Assembly (NCBI RefSeq): GCF_030758345.1
Contig: NZ_JAVAMO010000009.1
Location: forward strand, 1 to 64,000
Direction: 5' to 3'
From: Ruegeria discodermiae
GTDB taxonomy: Bacteria; Pseudomonadota; Alphaproteobacteria; Rhodobacterales; Rhodobacteraceae
Length of the DNA: 64,000 bases
Position numbers and translations under genes: made by a program. Shown here in pieces: positions 7,126 to 16,476 of the stretch. The notes under the pieces are model-generated. The model was not told where the DNA came from and ran no database searches. It saw only the letters and a list, made by a program, of their open reading frames with translations. Numbering within the stretch: position 1 is the stretch's first letter; each line of letters begins with the position of its first letter.

Positions 7126-10063
7126 GAAGCCGTTCTCCCTCTGGGTCGACGAAATGGGCCGATACGATTTCGACCTCGACGGTCAGGTCGGTCACGGGCG
7201 AGACAAGGCGCATCTTCTCGCCCATCCGCGCACCGCCGTTTTTCAGGAGACCCAGGCCGATATGACAGTCCAGCGCGGGCGAGAAAGCGGCCGAGGTGGC
7301 ATAGCCCTGATCATGGGCCGCATCGACCGGGCCAGTCGCATTCATCAGATGCCCGCCAGCGGTGATCTTGTCGGTCTGACTCACCGGTTTGATACCGACC
7401 ATCATCAGCGCATCCGGTTCGTTCAGCCCTTCGCGTTCGGAGAGGGTCGAGCCGATGCTGTCCTTCTTCTTGGACACCATCCGTCCCATGCCCAGGTTCA
7501 GCGCGGTTGTTGTTCCGTTCAACTCGTTGCCCGCCGCGTGCCCCTTTTCGATCCGCATCACACCCAGGGCCTCTGTGCCATAAGGCACTACGTTGAATTC
7601 TTCGCCCTCAGCCATCAGACGCCGCATCAGCGCGTCGCCATAGCGGGAGGGCACGGCGATTTCAAAGGCAAGCTCTCCTGAGAAGGAAATCCGGAACAGC
7701 CTTGCCCGCAACCCGCCGCAGACGGTGATGTTGCCGCAGGCCATGAAGGGGAAACCTTCGTTCGAGATATCGAATTCCGGGTCGACGATCTTTTGCAGCA
7801 GCTTGCGCGAATTGGGTCCGGCAACGGCATATTGCGCCCAGGCTTCGGTGGTTGAGATTAGCTGCACATCCATGTCCGGGAACAGGCATTGCCGGACAAA
7901 TTCCATGTGGCGATAAACACCTACGGCGTTTGCAGTGGTGGTTGTGACGACGAAGTGATCCTCGGCCAGCCGTGCCGCCGTGCCGTCATCCATCACCATG
8001 CCATCTTCGCGCAGCATCAGACCATAACGGGTCTTGCCGACTGCCAGCTTGGCGAAACCGTTGCAGTAGATCCGGTTCAGGAAGGCGGCTGCGTCGCTGC
8101 CTTGCACATCAATCTTGCCCAGTGTGGTACAGTCGCACACCCCGACCGAGGCGCGGGTCTGGCGCACTTCGCGATCCACCGACTCGCGCCAATGGGTCTC
8201 CCCCGGCAGCGGGAACCACTGTGCACGCAGCCAGTTGCCAACCTCGACAAACACGGCGCCGCGCTCCTTGGCCCAATAATGCGAGGGTGTCAGGCGGGTC
8301 GGGTGGAACTCCTTGCCCTTCATCCGGCCCGCGAAAGTGGCGATCGGAACGGGGGTATAGGGCGGGCGGAAAATGGTGGTGCCGGTTTCGGGGATGGACT
8401 TGCCCGCAAGCTCGGCCATGATCGCCAGACCGCCCATGTTCGAGGTCTTGCCCTGATCGGTCGCCATGCCAAGCGTGGTATAGCGTTTCAGATGCTCGAC
8501 CGAGCGGAAGCCTTCCTGATGGCTGAGCTTCACATCCTTGACCGTCACATCATTCTGCTGATCAAGCCAGGCGCGGGAACAGCCCTGCACATACCAGAAG
8601 GGTGTTTGTGATGCGGGTGCATCCTCGGCAGCGGGCAGGTCGGGCAGGGATCCTTTCAGATCCAGCGCTTTCATCGCGCTTTCGGCACCGGAGCGGAGCG
8701 CACCATGGGTAGAGAATGCGCCGTTGGCCGCGCCTGCCACCGACAGACCCGGCGGCAGGTCAGTACCGGGGACAAAGGCGGCCAGATCGTCGTTCCAGAC
8801 CGGGCGTCCACGCTGATGGCATGTCAGATGCACATTCGGGTTCCAGCCGCCCGACACACCCAGCGCGCCGCATTCCAGCACCCGGGTCGACCCGTCGGCC
8901 AGCGCGATCTCGACAAAGCTCAGGCCGAGACGCCCCTTGGTGTCGCTGACTTGCGCGCCGCGCAGGACTTCATAATCGTGATTGATCGGTGCATCCGGGC
9001 GCACGTCGATCACGGCGGCGATCTTGACGCCTTTGGCGTGCAGATCGGCGGCGGTGCGGTGCCCGTCATCATTGTTGGTAAAGACCGCCACCCGCTGCGC
9101 CGCCGTGGTGGCAAACCGGTTGGCATAGGTCCGCAGCGCGCTGGCGAGCATGATGCCGGGCCGGTCGTTATTTTCAAACGCGATCGGGCGTTCGGTTGCG
9201 CCCGCACAGAGCAAGCTGCGCTTGGTGTAGATGCGCCAGAGGATCTGGCGCGGCTTGCCTGCGGGCAGTGAGGCCAGATGGTCGCCGGTCCGCTCGACCG
9301 CGCCATAGATGCCGTGATCGAAGGCACCGATCACCGTTGTGCGTGGCATCAGGCGCACATTGGGAAGGGCTGAAAGTTCAGCCACGGCCTGCGCCGCCCA
9401 GTCTGCGGCAGTACCGTCGTTCAGGGCAAAGCTCTCGCTGTTCAGCCGCCCGCCAAGGGCGAAATCCTCATCCGCCAGAATGACATCCGCGCCCGCTCGT
9501 CCGGCGGTCAGCGCCGCCATCAGACCGGCGGGACCGGCCCCGATGATCAGCAGATCGCAGTGACGGAAGCCCTTGTCATATTCGTCCGGGTCCTCCTGCA
9601 TTGACAGCGATCCCAGCCCGGCGGCGCGGCGGATCATCGGCTCATAGAGCTTTTCCCAGAAGGCGGCGGGCCACATGAAGGTCTTGTAATAGAATCCCGC
9701 CGTCAGAAAATTCGAGAACCGGTCATTGATCGCCAGAGCATCGAATTTCAGGCTGGGCCAGCGGTTCTGAGACCGCGCCTCCAGCCCGTCAAACATCTCG
9801 ATCGTGGTGGCGCGGGTGTTGGGCTCCTGACGGTTGCCTGTGCGCAGTTCAACGATCCCGTTGGGTTCCTCGGAGCCAGCGGTCAGCAAGCCGCGCGGGC
9901 GGTGATATTTGAACGACCGCCCGATCAGGCGCACATTGTTGGCCAGCAGGGCCGATGCCAGCGTATCGCCGGGATGGGCGGTGTAGCTGCGGTTGTCGAA
10001 TTTGAAATTCAGGGTCGTATTGCGGTCGATCTGGCCGCCGCTCAGCCTGTTGCCTTGGGTCAT
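7118..10063 (-). CDS. mgdC: N-methylglutamate dehydrogenase subunit C (sarcosine oxidase alpha-like)
   Basis: A 981-residue protein with the full sarcosine oxidase alpha layout. An N-terminal Fer2-like segment (about 10-95) reads TAHPGDTLASALLAN and SFKYHRPRGLLTAGSEEPN. A dinucleotide-binding domain starts at about 168 (CDLLIIGAGPAGLMAALTAG). The C-terminal third (about 600-975) is a GcvT-like folate-binding aminomethyltransferase domain containing VGVCDCTTLGKIDVQGSDA. The GcvT part explains transfer of the methyl-derived carbon to tetrahydrofolate, giving methylene-THF for FolD at the window edge. It overlaps mgdB by 4 nt and mgdD by 8 nt. Sarcosine oxidase alpha is the alternative reading. 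Confidence 0.84.
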   Translation of the reverse strand: MTQGNRLSGGQIDRNTTLNFKFDNRSYTAHPGDTLASALLANNVRLIGRSFKYHRPRGLLTAGSEEPNGIVELRTGNRQEPNTRATTIEMFDGLEARSQNRWPSLKFDALAINDRFSNFLTAGFYYKTFMWPAAFWEKLYEPMIRRAAGLGSLSMQEDPDEYDKGFRHCDLLIIGAGPAGLMAALTAGRAGADVILADEDFALGGRLNSESFALNDGTAADWAAQAVAELSALPNVRLMPRTTVIGAFDHGIYGAVERTGDHLASLPAGKPRQILWRIYTKRSLLCAGATERPIAFENNDRPGIMLASALRTYANRFATTAAQRVAVFTNNDDGHRTAADLHAKGVKIAAVIDVRPDAPINHDYEVLRGAQVSDTKGRLGLSFVEIALADGSTRVLECGALGVSGGWNPNVHLTCHQRGRPVWNDDLAAFVPGTDLPPGLSVAGAANGAFSTHGALRSGAESAMKALDLKGSLPDLPAAEDAPASQTPFWYVQGCSRAWLDQQNDVTVKDVKLSHQEGFRSVEHLKRYTTLGMATDQGKTSNMGGLAIMAELAGKSIPETGTTIFRPPYTPVPIATFAGRMKGKEFHPTRLTPSHYWAKERGAVFVEVGNWLRAQWFPLPGETHWRESVDREVRQTRASVGVCDCTTLGKIDVQGSDAAAFLNRIYCNGFAKLAVGKTRYGLMLREDGMVMDDGTAARLAEDHFVVTTTTANAVGVYRHMEFVRQCLFPDMDVQLISTTEAWAQYAVAGPNSRKLLQKIVDPEFDISNEGFPFMACGNITVCGGLRARLFRISFSGELAFEIAVPSRYGDALMRRLMAEGEEFNVVPYGTEALGVMRIEKGHAAGNELNGTTTALNLGMGRMVSKKKDSIGSTLSEREGLNEPDALMMVGIKPVSQTDKITAGGHLMNATGPVDAAHDQGYATSAAFSPALDCHIGLGLLKNGGARMGEKMRLVSPVTDLTVEVEIVSAHFVDPEGERLRA

Positions 10064-10347
10064 TTGGATCGCCCCTGCGCCCGGGCCACGTCGCGGGCCA
10101 GTTCCACCTTTGAAATCTCATGGGTCATGGTATTGCGCGTGACCACCAGCCAGGACCGGTCGCCGCTTTCGTGAAACCACAGCTCGCGATGTTCCCCGGC
10201 GGGATTGTCGCGCAGATAGGCGTAGTCATAAAAGGCCTCTGCCGCGTTCTCAGCCTGCCAGTCGGGCCGGTCGATCAGGGAGGCATCGCCGAGATAGACA
10301 AATTCCGAACTGTCACGCGGCCCCAGCAAGGGGTGGTCGATAATCAT
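10060..10347 (-). CDS. mgdB: N-methylglutamate dehydrogenase subunit B (sarcosine oxidase delta-like), no zinc cysteines
   Basis: A 95-residue protein aligned end to end with the delta subunit of sarcosine oxidase, as seen in FVYLGDA, the WFHESGDRSW segment and VTRNTMTHEI. In characterised sarcosine oxidase delta, zinc is held by two N-terminal cysteines plus a His and a Cys near residues 59 and 63. Here the protein contains no cysteine at all: the N-terminus reads IDHPLLGP, and H59 is kept while residue 63 is Asp. It therefore probably lacks the zinc site. It sits between mgdA and mgdC with a 4-nt overlap with mgdC. Confidence 0.82.
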   Translation of the reverse strand: MIIDHPLLGPRDSSEFVYLGDASLIDRPDWQAENAAEAFYDYAYLRDNPAGEHRELWFHESGDRSWLVVTRNTMTHEISKVELARDVARAQGRSK

Positions 10348-10360
10348 GGTGTCGTTCCCC

Positions 10361-11611
10361 TCAATGCAGGTTGGGCTGATTGCCCGCGCCTTTTTCGTCG
10401 ATCATCCGACCGGTGCGGAACCGGTCCAGCCGATAGGCGGTGGCGGTGGGGTGTGGCTCATTCCGAGCCAGAAGATGGGCGAAGCAATAGCCCGAGGCCG
10501 GGGTTGCCTTGAACCCGCCATAACACCAGCCGCCGTTGAAATAGAGCCCTTCGACCGGCGTCCGGTCGATGATGGGCGAGCCATCCATCGACATGTCCAT
10601 GATGCCGCCCCACATCCGCAAGAGCCGCGCGCGGCCGATCATCGGCATCAGGGCCATCCCGCCCTCGCAGACATCCTCGACCACCGGCAAGTTGCCGCGT
10701 TGGGCGTAGGTGTTATAGCCGTCGATATCGCCGCCGAAGACCAGCCCGCCCTTGTCGGACTGGCTGACATAGAAATGCCCCGCGCCAAAAGTGATGACGC
10801 CCGGCAGGACCGGTTTGAGACCTTCCGAGACGAAGGCCTGCAGCACATGGCTTTCGATGGGCAGCCGGATATCGGCCATCCCCATCACGCGCCCCGAGTT
10901 GCCCGCAACCGCGCAGCCGACCTTGCCCGCGCCGATGAAGCCTTTTGAGGTTTCGACGCCAAGGCATTTGCCGTCCTCGATGCGGAACCCGGTGACCTCG
11001 CAATTCTGGATGATATCGACGCCATGGCTATCGGCCGAGCGGGCATAACCCCAGGCCACCGCATCATGGCGCACCGTGCCGCCACGCCGCTGCATCAGCC
11101 CGCCTTTGATCGGAAAGCGCGCATCGTTGAAGTTCAGATAGGGATATTCCTTGCGCACCTGCTCGGCGTCCAGCAGCTCCGCATCGGCCCCGTTCAGGAT
11201 CATCGCATTGCCGCGCCGCGTGAAGGCGTCGCGCTGCGCGTCCGAGTGGATCAGGTTGATGATCCCGCGCTGGCTGACCATCGCGTTATAGTTCAGGTCC
11301 TGTTCCAGCCCCTCCCACAGCTTCAGCGAGAATTCGTAGAAGGGTTCGTTGCCATCCAGCAGATAGTTCGAGCGGATGATGGTGGTGTTCCGGCCCACAT
11401 TGCCGCCGCCGATCCAACCCTTTTCGATCACCGCGACATTGCGCTGTCCATAGACCTTGGCAAGGTAATGCGCCGTGGCCAGCCCATGCCCGCCACCGCC
11501 AATCACCACGACGTCATACTGCGCCTTGGGTTCGGGATCGCGCCAGGCCGGTTTCCACCCTTTGTGACCGGTGAGCGCCTCTTTGATGACCTTGAAGCCG
11601 GAATATCGCAT
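10361..11611 (-). CDS. mgdA: N-methylglutamate dehydrogenase subunit A (sarcosine oxidase beta-like)
   Basis: A 416-residue flavoprotein of the DAO/sarcosine oxidase beta family. The FAD-binding Rossmann motif is at about 32-50 (YDVVVIGGGGHGLATAHYL). The segment GGTVRHDAVAWGYA around residue 182 corresponds to the region that carries covalently bound FMN in sarcosine oxidase beta. The C-terminal part contains IIDRTPVEGLYFNGGW. It oxidises the N-methyl amino acid, here N-methylglutamate. It is the first gene of mgdABCD, 13 nt before mgdB, and an AAGG precedes its ATG. The N-terminal MRYSGFKVIKEALTGHKGW extension is typical of the subunit. Confidence 0.85.
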   Translation of the reverse strand: MRYSGFKVIKEALTGHKGWKPAWRDPEPKAQYDVVVIGGGGHGLATAHYLAKVYGQRNVAVIEKGWIGGGNVGRNTTIIRSNYLLDGNEPFYEFSLKLWEGLEQDLNYNAMVSQRGIINLIHSDAQRDAFTRRGNAMILNGADAELLDAEQVRKEYPYLNFNDARFPIKGGLMQRRGGTVRHDAVAWGYARSADSHGVDIIQNCEVTGFRIEDGKCLGVETSKGFIGAGKVGCAVAGNSGRVMGMADIRLPIESHVLQAFVSEGLKPVLPGVITFGAGHFYVSQSDKGGLVFGGDIDGYNTYAQRGNLPVVEDVCEGGMALMPMIGRARLLRMWGGIMDMSMDGSPIIDRTPVEGLYFNGGWCYGGFKATPASGYCFAHLLARNEPHPTATAYRLDRFRTGRMIDEKGAGNQPNLH

Positions 11612-11769
11612 GAATCGGACCTTTTTTGCCAGAATTCACGCAAATTCGCCTTTTGGGTATTCTCAAACCCGACATCGGTGATGTTGAATCAGACCTTAAG
11701 GGGTGCGGATTGCGAGAAAATAGCAGGGCCTGCATGTCCCGTTACATTCGTGATTGCCACCCTCCGCTT
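11612..11769 (-). promoter_or_regulatory. Upstream region of mgdABCD with a short inverted repeat
   Basis: A 158-nt non-coding stretch between mgdA and the end of puuD, expected to hold the mgd promoter. It contains ACATC-GGT-GATGT (11672-11684), a 13-nt inverted repeat about 60 nt upstream of the mgdA start, where an activator such as the GlxA-type regulator could bind. The AT-rich stretch nearer the gene (11630-11665) may include the core promoter. Confidence 0.35.
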
Positions 11770-13005
11770 TCACTCTTTCTGCCGGACCTCGTTTACCCAG
11801 GCGACGATCACGGCGCGGCCCTCTTCATCCATTTGCACCGCGTTGGGGGGCGGCATGGCATGGCTTATGCCGGCCTGCAGATAGATTTGGTCAGCTTGCC
11901 GCGCGACGTCACCCGGCGTTTCCAGATAGACGCCTTTGGGGGCCCATTTCATGGTGCCCCAGACCGGCTCGCGAGCGTGACACATCGAGCAGTTGCCGAG
12001 CACCGTATCATAGGCCTCGTCAAAGCTGGCGGCAGAGGCAAATTTCTGCTCGTATTGGGTCAGGGGCTGGGCCTCGGCCTGTTCAAGGGTTTGCGTCGGG
12101 CGCACCGAGGACAGCCAGGCAATCAGGATCATCAGGATGACCGTCACACCCCATGTCCAATGCGGGCCTTTGCCTGTTGCATGCATGGTGTTGAAGTAGT
12201 GGCGGATGGTGACGCCGGTCAGGAAGATCAGGCTGGCAATGATCCAGGCATATTGCGTGCCGAAGGCCAGCGGATAGTGGTTCGACAACATCAGGAAGAC
12301 GACCGGCAAGGTCAGATAGTTGTTATGGGTTGAGCGGACCTTGGCGATCTTGCCGTATTTGGCATCCGGGGTCCGCCCGGCCTTGAGATCCGCCACAACG
12401 ATGCGCTGGTTTGGCATGATCTGAAAGAACACGTTCGCGGTCATGATCGTGGCCGTAAAGGCCCCCAGATGCAGCAGCGCCGCGCGCCCTGTGAAGATCT
12501 GATTATAGCCCCAGGACATCGCCACAAGGATCACGAACAAGAGCAACATCAGGACGGTCGGATGCTCGCTGAGCCGGGATTTGCACATCTGATCATAGAG
12601 CAACCAGCCGATGGTCAGAGACCCGCCAGAGATCAGGATTCCCTGCCACAGCGACAGATCGGCCTTCGTTGGGTCGAGCAGGAACAACTCGCCGCCGACC
12701 CAATACATGATCATCAGCAGGGCCGCGCCCGAAAGCCATGTCGTGTAGCTCTGCCATTTGTGCCAGGTCAGATGTTCGGGCATCTGCGCCGGGGCCACCA
12801 GATATTTGACGGTATGATAGAAGCCGCCGCCATGCACCTCCCATTCTTCGCCATAGGCACCATCCGGCAATGCCGGGTTTGGCTTCAGCATGAGGTCGAG
12901 GGCGATGAAATAGAATGACGCGCCAATCCACGCCATCGCGGTAATGACATGCAACCAGCGGACCGAGAACGCGATCCAGTCCCACGCCACAGCCAGATCA
13001 TACAT
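11770..13005 (-). CDS. puuD: Urate hydroxylase PuuD, membrane protein with C-terminal cytochrome c domain
   Basis: A 411-residue protein. About eight transmembrane helices fill residues 10-320, starting WIAFSVRWLHVITAMAWIG. A C-terminal cytochrome c domain has the haem motif CSMCH and a likely axial Met in HAMPPPN. PuuD oxidises urate to 5-hydroxyisourate using electrons that enter the respiratory chain, so no peroxide is made, unlike soluble uricase. The start at 13005 is preceded by AGAGGAA; a longer frame to 13080 lacks support. The next enzyme (UraH) is two genes away, and a LysR gene is divergent. Confidence 0.9.
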   Translation of the reverse strand: MYDLAVAWDWIAFSVRWLHVITAMAWIGASFYFIALDLMLKPNPALPDGAYGEEWEVHGGGFYHTVKYLVAPAQMPEHLTWHKWQSYTTWLSGAALLMIMYWVGGELFLLDPTKADLSLWQGILISGGSLTIGWLLYDQMCKSRLSEHPTVLMLLLFVILVAMSWGYNQIFTGRAALLHLGAFTATIMTANVFFQIMPNQRIVVADLKAGRTPDAKYGKIAKVRSTHNNYLTLPVVFLMLSNHYPLAFGTQYAWIIASLIFLTGVTIRHYFNTMHATGKGPHWTWGVTVILMILIAWLSSVRPTQTLEQAEAQPLTQYEQKFASAASFDEAYDTVLGNCSMCHAREPVWGTMKWAPKGVYLETPGDVARQADQIYLQAGISHAMPPPNAVQMDEEGRAVIVAWVNEVRQKE

Positions 13006-13103
13006 AGCAGATTCCTCTTGTTCTTTACCGGGGCACCCTATGCGACCGCGCATTACTCTGGTATTGTCGAAGAATATCAAGAAGCATCAAAAAAAACAGA
13101 ACA
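13006..13103. promoter_or_regulatory. Divergent promoter region puuD / lysR
   Basis: A 98-nt gap between puuD (minus) and a LysR gene (plus), the standard arrangement for a LysR regulator and its target. An imperfect symmetric element with TATT and AATA arms occupies 13062-13076. A LysR site here is inferred from position; the element itself is weak. Confidence 0.4.
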
Positions 13104-14024
13104 ATGTCCTATCTCGACAATATCCGCACCTTTGTGCGCGTCTATGAACTGGGAAGCATGTCGGCCGCGGGCCGCGATTTGCGTATCTCGCCGGCGGTGA
13201 CCTCGTCACGCATCTCGCAACTCGAAGAGCATCTGAGCGTGAGGCTGTTCCAGCGGACGACGCGCAGCCTGACGCCGACCGAGCAGGGGCAGGCCTTTTA
13301 CACCGGGGCCTGTGACATCCTGGAATCCGTCGAAAGCGCCGAGGCGCAGGTCGTCAATATTACCGAATACCCCAAGGGTTCTCTCTATGTGGCCGCCCCG
13401 TTGGGCGTCGGGCGTCGGTTGATCGCGCCGCAGGTGCCCAATTTCCTGAAGGAATATCCCGAGGTCAAAATCCGGCTGCGACTGACCGACCGCAATGTCG
13501 ATCTGACGACCGAGGGGCTCGACCTGGCGTTTTTTCTGGGCCAGCCCGAAGACAGCAATCTGCGCATCCGCAAGATTGCCGATGTTGACCGGGTGCTCTG
13601 CGCCGCGCCCTCTTACATCGCGGAGCGCGGCAACCCGGCATCCGGTGAACAGCTGGTGTCAGAGCGTCATGAATGCCTGAACCTGCGGTTCCCGGGAGCC
13701 ACCGAGTTTCAATGGCCGTTGGTGACGCCGGAGGGACCCAAGAAATTTGCGGTTTCGGGCCGCTATGAATCCGATGATGGCGATGTGCTGACCGATTGGG
13801 CGCTGGCCGGGAACGGGATTGCCATGAAACCGCTTTTTGAGGTTTCGGAACATATCAAATCCGGCGCGCTTGTTCCGGTCGCGACCGAGACACCGCCGGA
13901 ATCCATCCAGATGGCGTGCCTGTTCACCCACCGCAAATGGCAAGACCCCAAAACACGCCTGTTCATGGAGTTCGTGATCGAGCGGATTGGCAAGGTCATT
14001 CGCGGCAGTGCGCTTCGGGCCTAG
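13104..14024 (+). CDS. LysR-family transcriptional regulator (purine island, left end)
   Basis: A 306-residue LysR protein. The N-terminal winged HTH (about 1-62) reads [20 protein letters not shown] and is followed by a periplasmic-binding-like effector domain (about 90-295). It is clearly paralogous to the LysR at 32345: both share [31 protein letters not shown] and a terminal DPKTRLF/DPKVRLF. It is divergent from puuD, and its stop codon interleaves with that of uraH (CTAG shared at 14021-14024). Control of urate degradation is the likely role, by position. Confidence 0.87.
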   Translation: MSYLDNIRTFVRVYELGSMSAAGRDLRISPAVTSSRISQLEEHLSVRLFQRTTRSLTPTEQGQAFYTGACDILESVESAEAQVVNITEYPKGSLYVAAPLGVGRRLIAPQVPNFLKEYPEVKIRLRLTDRNVDLTTEGLDLAFFLGQPEDSNLRIRKIADVDRVLCAAPSYIAERGNPASGEQLVSERHECLNLRFPGATEFQWPLVTPEGPKKFAVSGRYESDDGDVLTDWALAGNGIAMKPLFEVSEHIKSGALVPVATETPPESIQMACLFTHRKWQDPKTRLFMEFVIERIGKVIRGSALRA

Positions 14025-14374
14025 CTGCCGCGATAGGTGGAATAGCCGAACGGCGACAGCAGCAGCGGCACGTGGTAATGCGAGGCCTCCGACATGCCGA
14101 ACCTGAGAGGGATGACATCGAGGAAGCGCGGGGTCTCGGGCGGGGTGCCACAGGCGTCAAGATAGCTGCCCGCGTGAAAGACCAGCTCATACACACCGGT
14201 TTCGAACGCCTCGGCGGGCAGGATTTGTTCATCCGTGCGCCCGTCATCATTGGTCACAAGCGTCTTGAGATGCATGCGCTTGTCCCCGTCGAGCCGGTAA
14301 AGCTCGACCCTGAGGCCTTGCGCCGGACAGCCACGCGCGGTGTCAAGCACATGAGTTGTCAGATATCCGGTCAT
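14021..14374 (-). CDS. uraH: 5-Hydroxyisourate hydrolase (transthyretin-like)
   Basis: A 117-residue protein starting [20 protein letters not shown] and ending in the family hallmark YRGS. Internal RTDEQIL and [17 protein letters not shown] are also typical of HIU hydrolase. It hydrolyses 5-hydroxyisourate made by PuuD to OHCU. The ATG at 14374 follows AAAGGAGA, so the longer frame upstream is rejected. It is divergent from the puuE-uraD fusion, which handles the next two steps, and converges with the LysR gene. Confidence 0.92.
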   Translation of the reverse strand: MTGYLTTHVLDTARGCPAQGLRVELYRLDGDKRMHLKTLVTNDDGRTDEQILPAEAFETGVYELVFHAGSYLDACGTPPETPRFLDVIPLRFGMSEASHYHVPLLLSPFGYSTYRGS

Positions 14375-14525
14375 TGTCGCCTCTCCTTTTTTCGGTGCTG
14401 TTTTTATAGGCGCAATGCTTAGCAAGCTGCAAAGCGCTCTGGGCAAGATACTCTTTCGTCGTTTTTTTGAAAAATTTTTGAATTGTTTTGGATTACTGAG
14501 GAATGAAAGCAAAAGGAACACAAGC
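14375..14525. promoter_or_regulatory. Divergent promoter region uraH / puuE-uraD
   Basis: A 151-nt AT-rich gap between divergent purine genes. It contains two close copies of TTTTTGAA (14464 and 14475). The run TTTTTTTGAAA at 14462-14472 recurs exactly upstream of bhcA (22489-22499). This hints at shared control of purine and glyoxylate genes, although the sequence is low in complexity. Confidence 0.35.
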
Positions 14526-15938
14526 GTGACCCGCTACCCCCGTGACATGACAGGCTATGGCGCTACCCCGCCCGCCGCGAACTGGCCGAATGGCGCGAAG
14601 ATCGCCGTGCAGATCGTGCTGAATTATGAAGAAGGCGGCGAAAACAACATCCTGCATGGGGATGCGGCCTCTGAGGCGTTTCTGTCCGAGATCACCGGCG
14701 CGCAACCCTGGCCCGGTCAGCGCCATTGGAACATGGAATCGATCTATGAATACGGCGCGCGCGCCGGGTTCTGGCGGGTTCACCGGTTGTTGAGCGATCT
14801 GCCGATCACCGTTTACGGGGTTGCAACGGCCCTGGCACGTGCGCCGGAACAGGTTGCCGCGATGAAAGGCGCGGGCTGGGAGATTGCCAGCCATGGCCTG
14901 AAATGGGTCGAACATAAGGATATGCCCGAAGAAGAAGAACGCGCCCAGATTGCCGAGGCGATCCGGCTGCACCGTGAGGCAACGGGCGAGGCCCCGCGCG
15001 GCTGGTATACCGGTCGCTGTTCCAACAACACCGTGCGGCTGGCGGCTGAGACCGGCCAGTTCGACTATGTCGCGGACAGCTATGCTGATGATCTGCCCTA
15101 TTGGATGCGTTTTGGCGCGCGGGATCAGTTGATCGTTCCCTACACGCTGGATTGCAACGATATGCGTTTTGCCATTCAGGCGGGCTTTACCAGCGGCGAT
15201 CAGTTCGAAACCTATCTGAGGGACAGCTTCGACACGCTCTATGAAGAGGGGGCCGCCAGTGCGCCCAAGATGCTGTCGATTGGTCTGCATTGCCGTCTGA
15301 TCGGGCGTCCCGGTCGTGCCGCCGCCCTGCGCCGGGTGATCGAGTATTTCAAATCCCACGATGGCGTCTGGTTCGCGACGCGGCTGCAGATCGCGCAGCA
15401 CTGGGCGCAGGAGAACCCCCCGATGCAAAACCCCCGCCCCTCCGAGATGGACCGCGACAGCTTTGTGGCCGAGTTCGGCGGTATTTTTGAGCACAGCCCC
15501 TGGATTGCCGAAGGCGCGCATGATCTGGAACTGGGGCCCACGCATGACACGGCGTGCGGCGTCCATCAGATGCTGGCTCGCGTGTTCCGCGCCGCGTCCG
15601 AGGACAAACGCCTTGGCGTTCTGACCGCGCACCCGGATCTGGCGGGCAAGCTTGCCGAAGCCAAGCGGCTGACTGCAGAATCCACGGCTGAGCAGGCCTC
15701 TGTCGGCTTGGATGCGTTGACGGATGAGGAACGCACCAGTTTCACGCGTTTGAACGAGGCCTATACCTCAAAATTCGGTTTCCCCTTCATCATTGCGGTG
15801 CGCGACAACACCAAAGCGTCGATCATGGAGGCGTTTGAACGCCGTATAAACCATGACCGGGCGACCGAATTCGACGAGGCCTGCCGACAGGTCGAACGCA
15901 TCGCCGAATTGCGGCTGCTGGAGAAGCTCGGCGCATGA
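14526..15938 (+). CDS. puuE: Bifunctional allantoinase PuuE / OHCU decarboxylase (UraD) fusion
   Basis: A 470-residue fusion. Residues 1 to about 310 form a polysaccharide-deacetylase-like allantoinase (PuuE): [29 protein letters not shown] and [15 protein letters not shown]. Residues about 320-470 form an OHCU decarboxylase: [12 protein letters not shown]-like [23 protein letters not shown] and [13 protein letters not shown]. It would decarboxylate OHCU to S-allantoin and open allantoin to allantoate. The GTG at 14526 is chosen because [12 protein letters not shown] is the conserved family N-terminus; the upstream in-frame extension is low-complexity. It overlaps allA by 4 nt. Confidence 0.9.
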   Translation: MTRYPRDMTGYGATPPAANWPNGAKIAVQIVLNYEEGGENNILHGDAASEAFLSEITGAQPWPGQRHWNMESIYEYGARAGFWRVHRLLSDLPITVYGVATALARAPEQVAAMKGAGWEIASHGLKWVEHKDMPEEEERAQIAEAIRLHREATGEAPRGWYTGRCSNNTVRLAAETGQFDYVADSYADDLPYWMRFGARDQLIVPYTLDCNDMRFAIQAGFTSGDQFETYLRDSFDTLYEEGAASAPKMLSIGLHCRLIGRPGRAAALRRVIEYFKSHDGVWFATRLQIAQHWAQENPPMQNPRPSEMDRDSFVAEFGGIFEHSPWIAEGAHDLELGPTHDTACGVHQMLARVFRAASEDKRLGVLTAHPDLAGKLAEAKRLTAESTAEQASVGLDALTDEERTSFTRLNEAYTSKFGFPFIIAVRDNTKASIMEAFERRINHDRATEFDEACRQVERIAELRLLEKLGA

Positions 15939-16420
15939 CCAGACATATCAAGGCCGAACCCCTGACCGCTGCTGCCTTTGCCCCTTACGGCGATGTGATG
16001 GAGGCCAGCGGCGCCCCTGACAAGCTGATCAACCAAGGCCGCTGCGCCCGGTTCCATAATCGGGCGGATCTGGATTTCTCGGATGGGGCGGCTGGCATCA
16101 GCATCTTCAGGGGCGAGAAGGAAACCCTGCCTCTGGCGCTGAGGATGGTCGAGCGGCACCCGGCGGGCAGTCAGGCCTTTGTGCCGATGTCTGCCGATCC
16201 GTTTCTGGTTGTCGTGGCCCGCGACAACGATGGTGTGCCGACCGATCCGCTGGCGTTTCTCACCTGGCCGGGTCAGGCGATCAATTTTCACCGCGGCACC
16301 TGGCACGGCGTTCTGACGCCCCTGTCCGAACCGGGGCTGTTTGCGGTCATCGACCGGATCGGAGAGGGCGCGAACCTTGAGGAATACTGGTTCGAGACGG
16401 AATACGTAATCGAAAGATGA
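15935..16420 (+). CDS. allA: Ureidoglycolate lyase
   Basis: A 161-residue cupin-like protein beginning with LTAAAFAPYGDVME. It has the internal motifs INQGRCARFHN and FHRGTWHGVLTPL typical of AllA. It splits ureidoglycolate to glyoxylate and urea, the last step of the purine pathway. The 4-nt overlap with puuE-uraD shows one transcription unit. Its product glyoxylate is the input of the beta-hydroxyaspartate cycle encoded just downstream on the opposite strand. Confidence 0.9.
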   Translation: MTRHIKAEPLTAAAFAPYGDVMEASGAPDKLINQGRCARFHNRADLDFSDGAAGISIFRGEKETLPLALRMVERHPAGSQAFVPMSADPFLVVVARDNDGVPTDPLAFLTWPGQAINFHRGTWHGVLTPLSEPGLFAVIDRIGEGANLEEYWFETEYVIER

Positions 16421-16476
16421 AAATCGAAGTTGGCGGAAGGGCCAGCACAAAGCATCTTCACAGGAGGATTACCCCC

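Noticed and set aside
7118-11611. Annotation of the four subunits as sarcosine oxidase (soxBDAG)
   Set aside because: The sequence family allows it, but gmaS and mgsABC nearby and the cysteine-free delta subunit favour N-methylglutamate dehydrogenase. Substrate assays would settle it.
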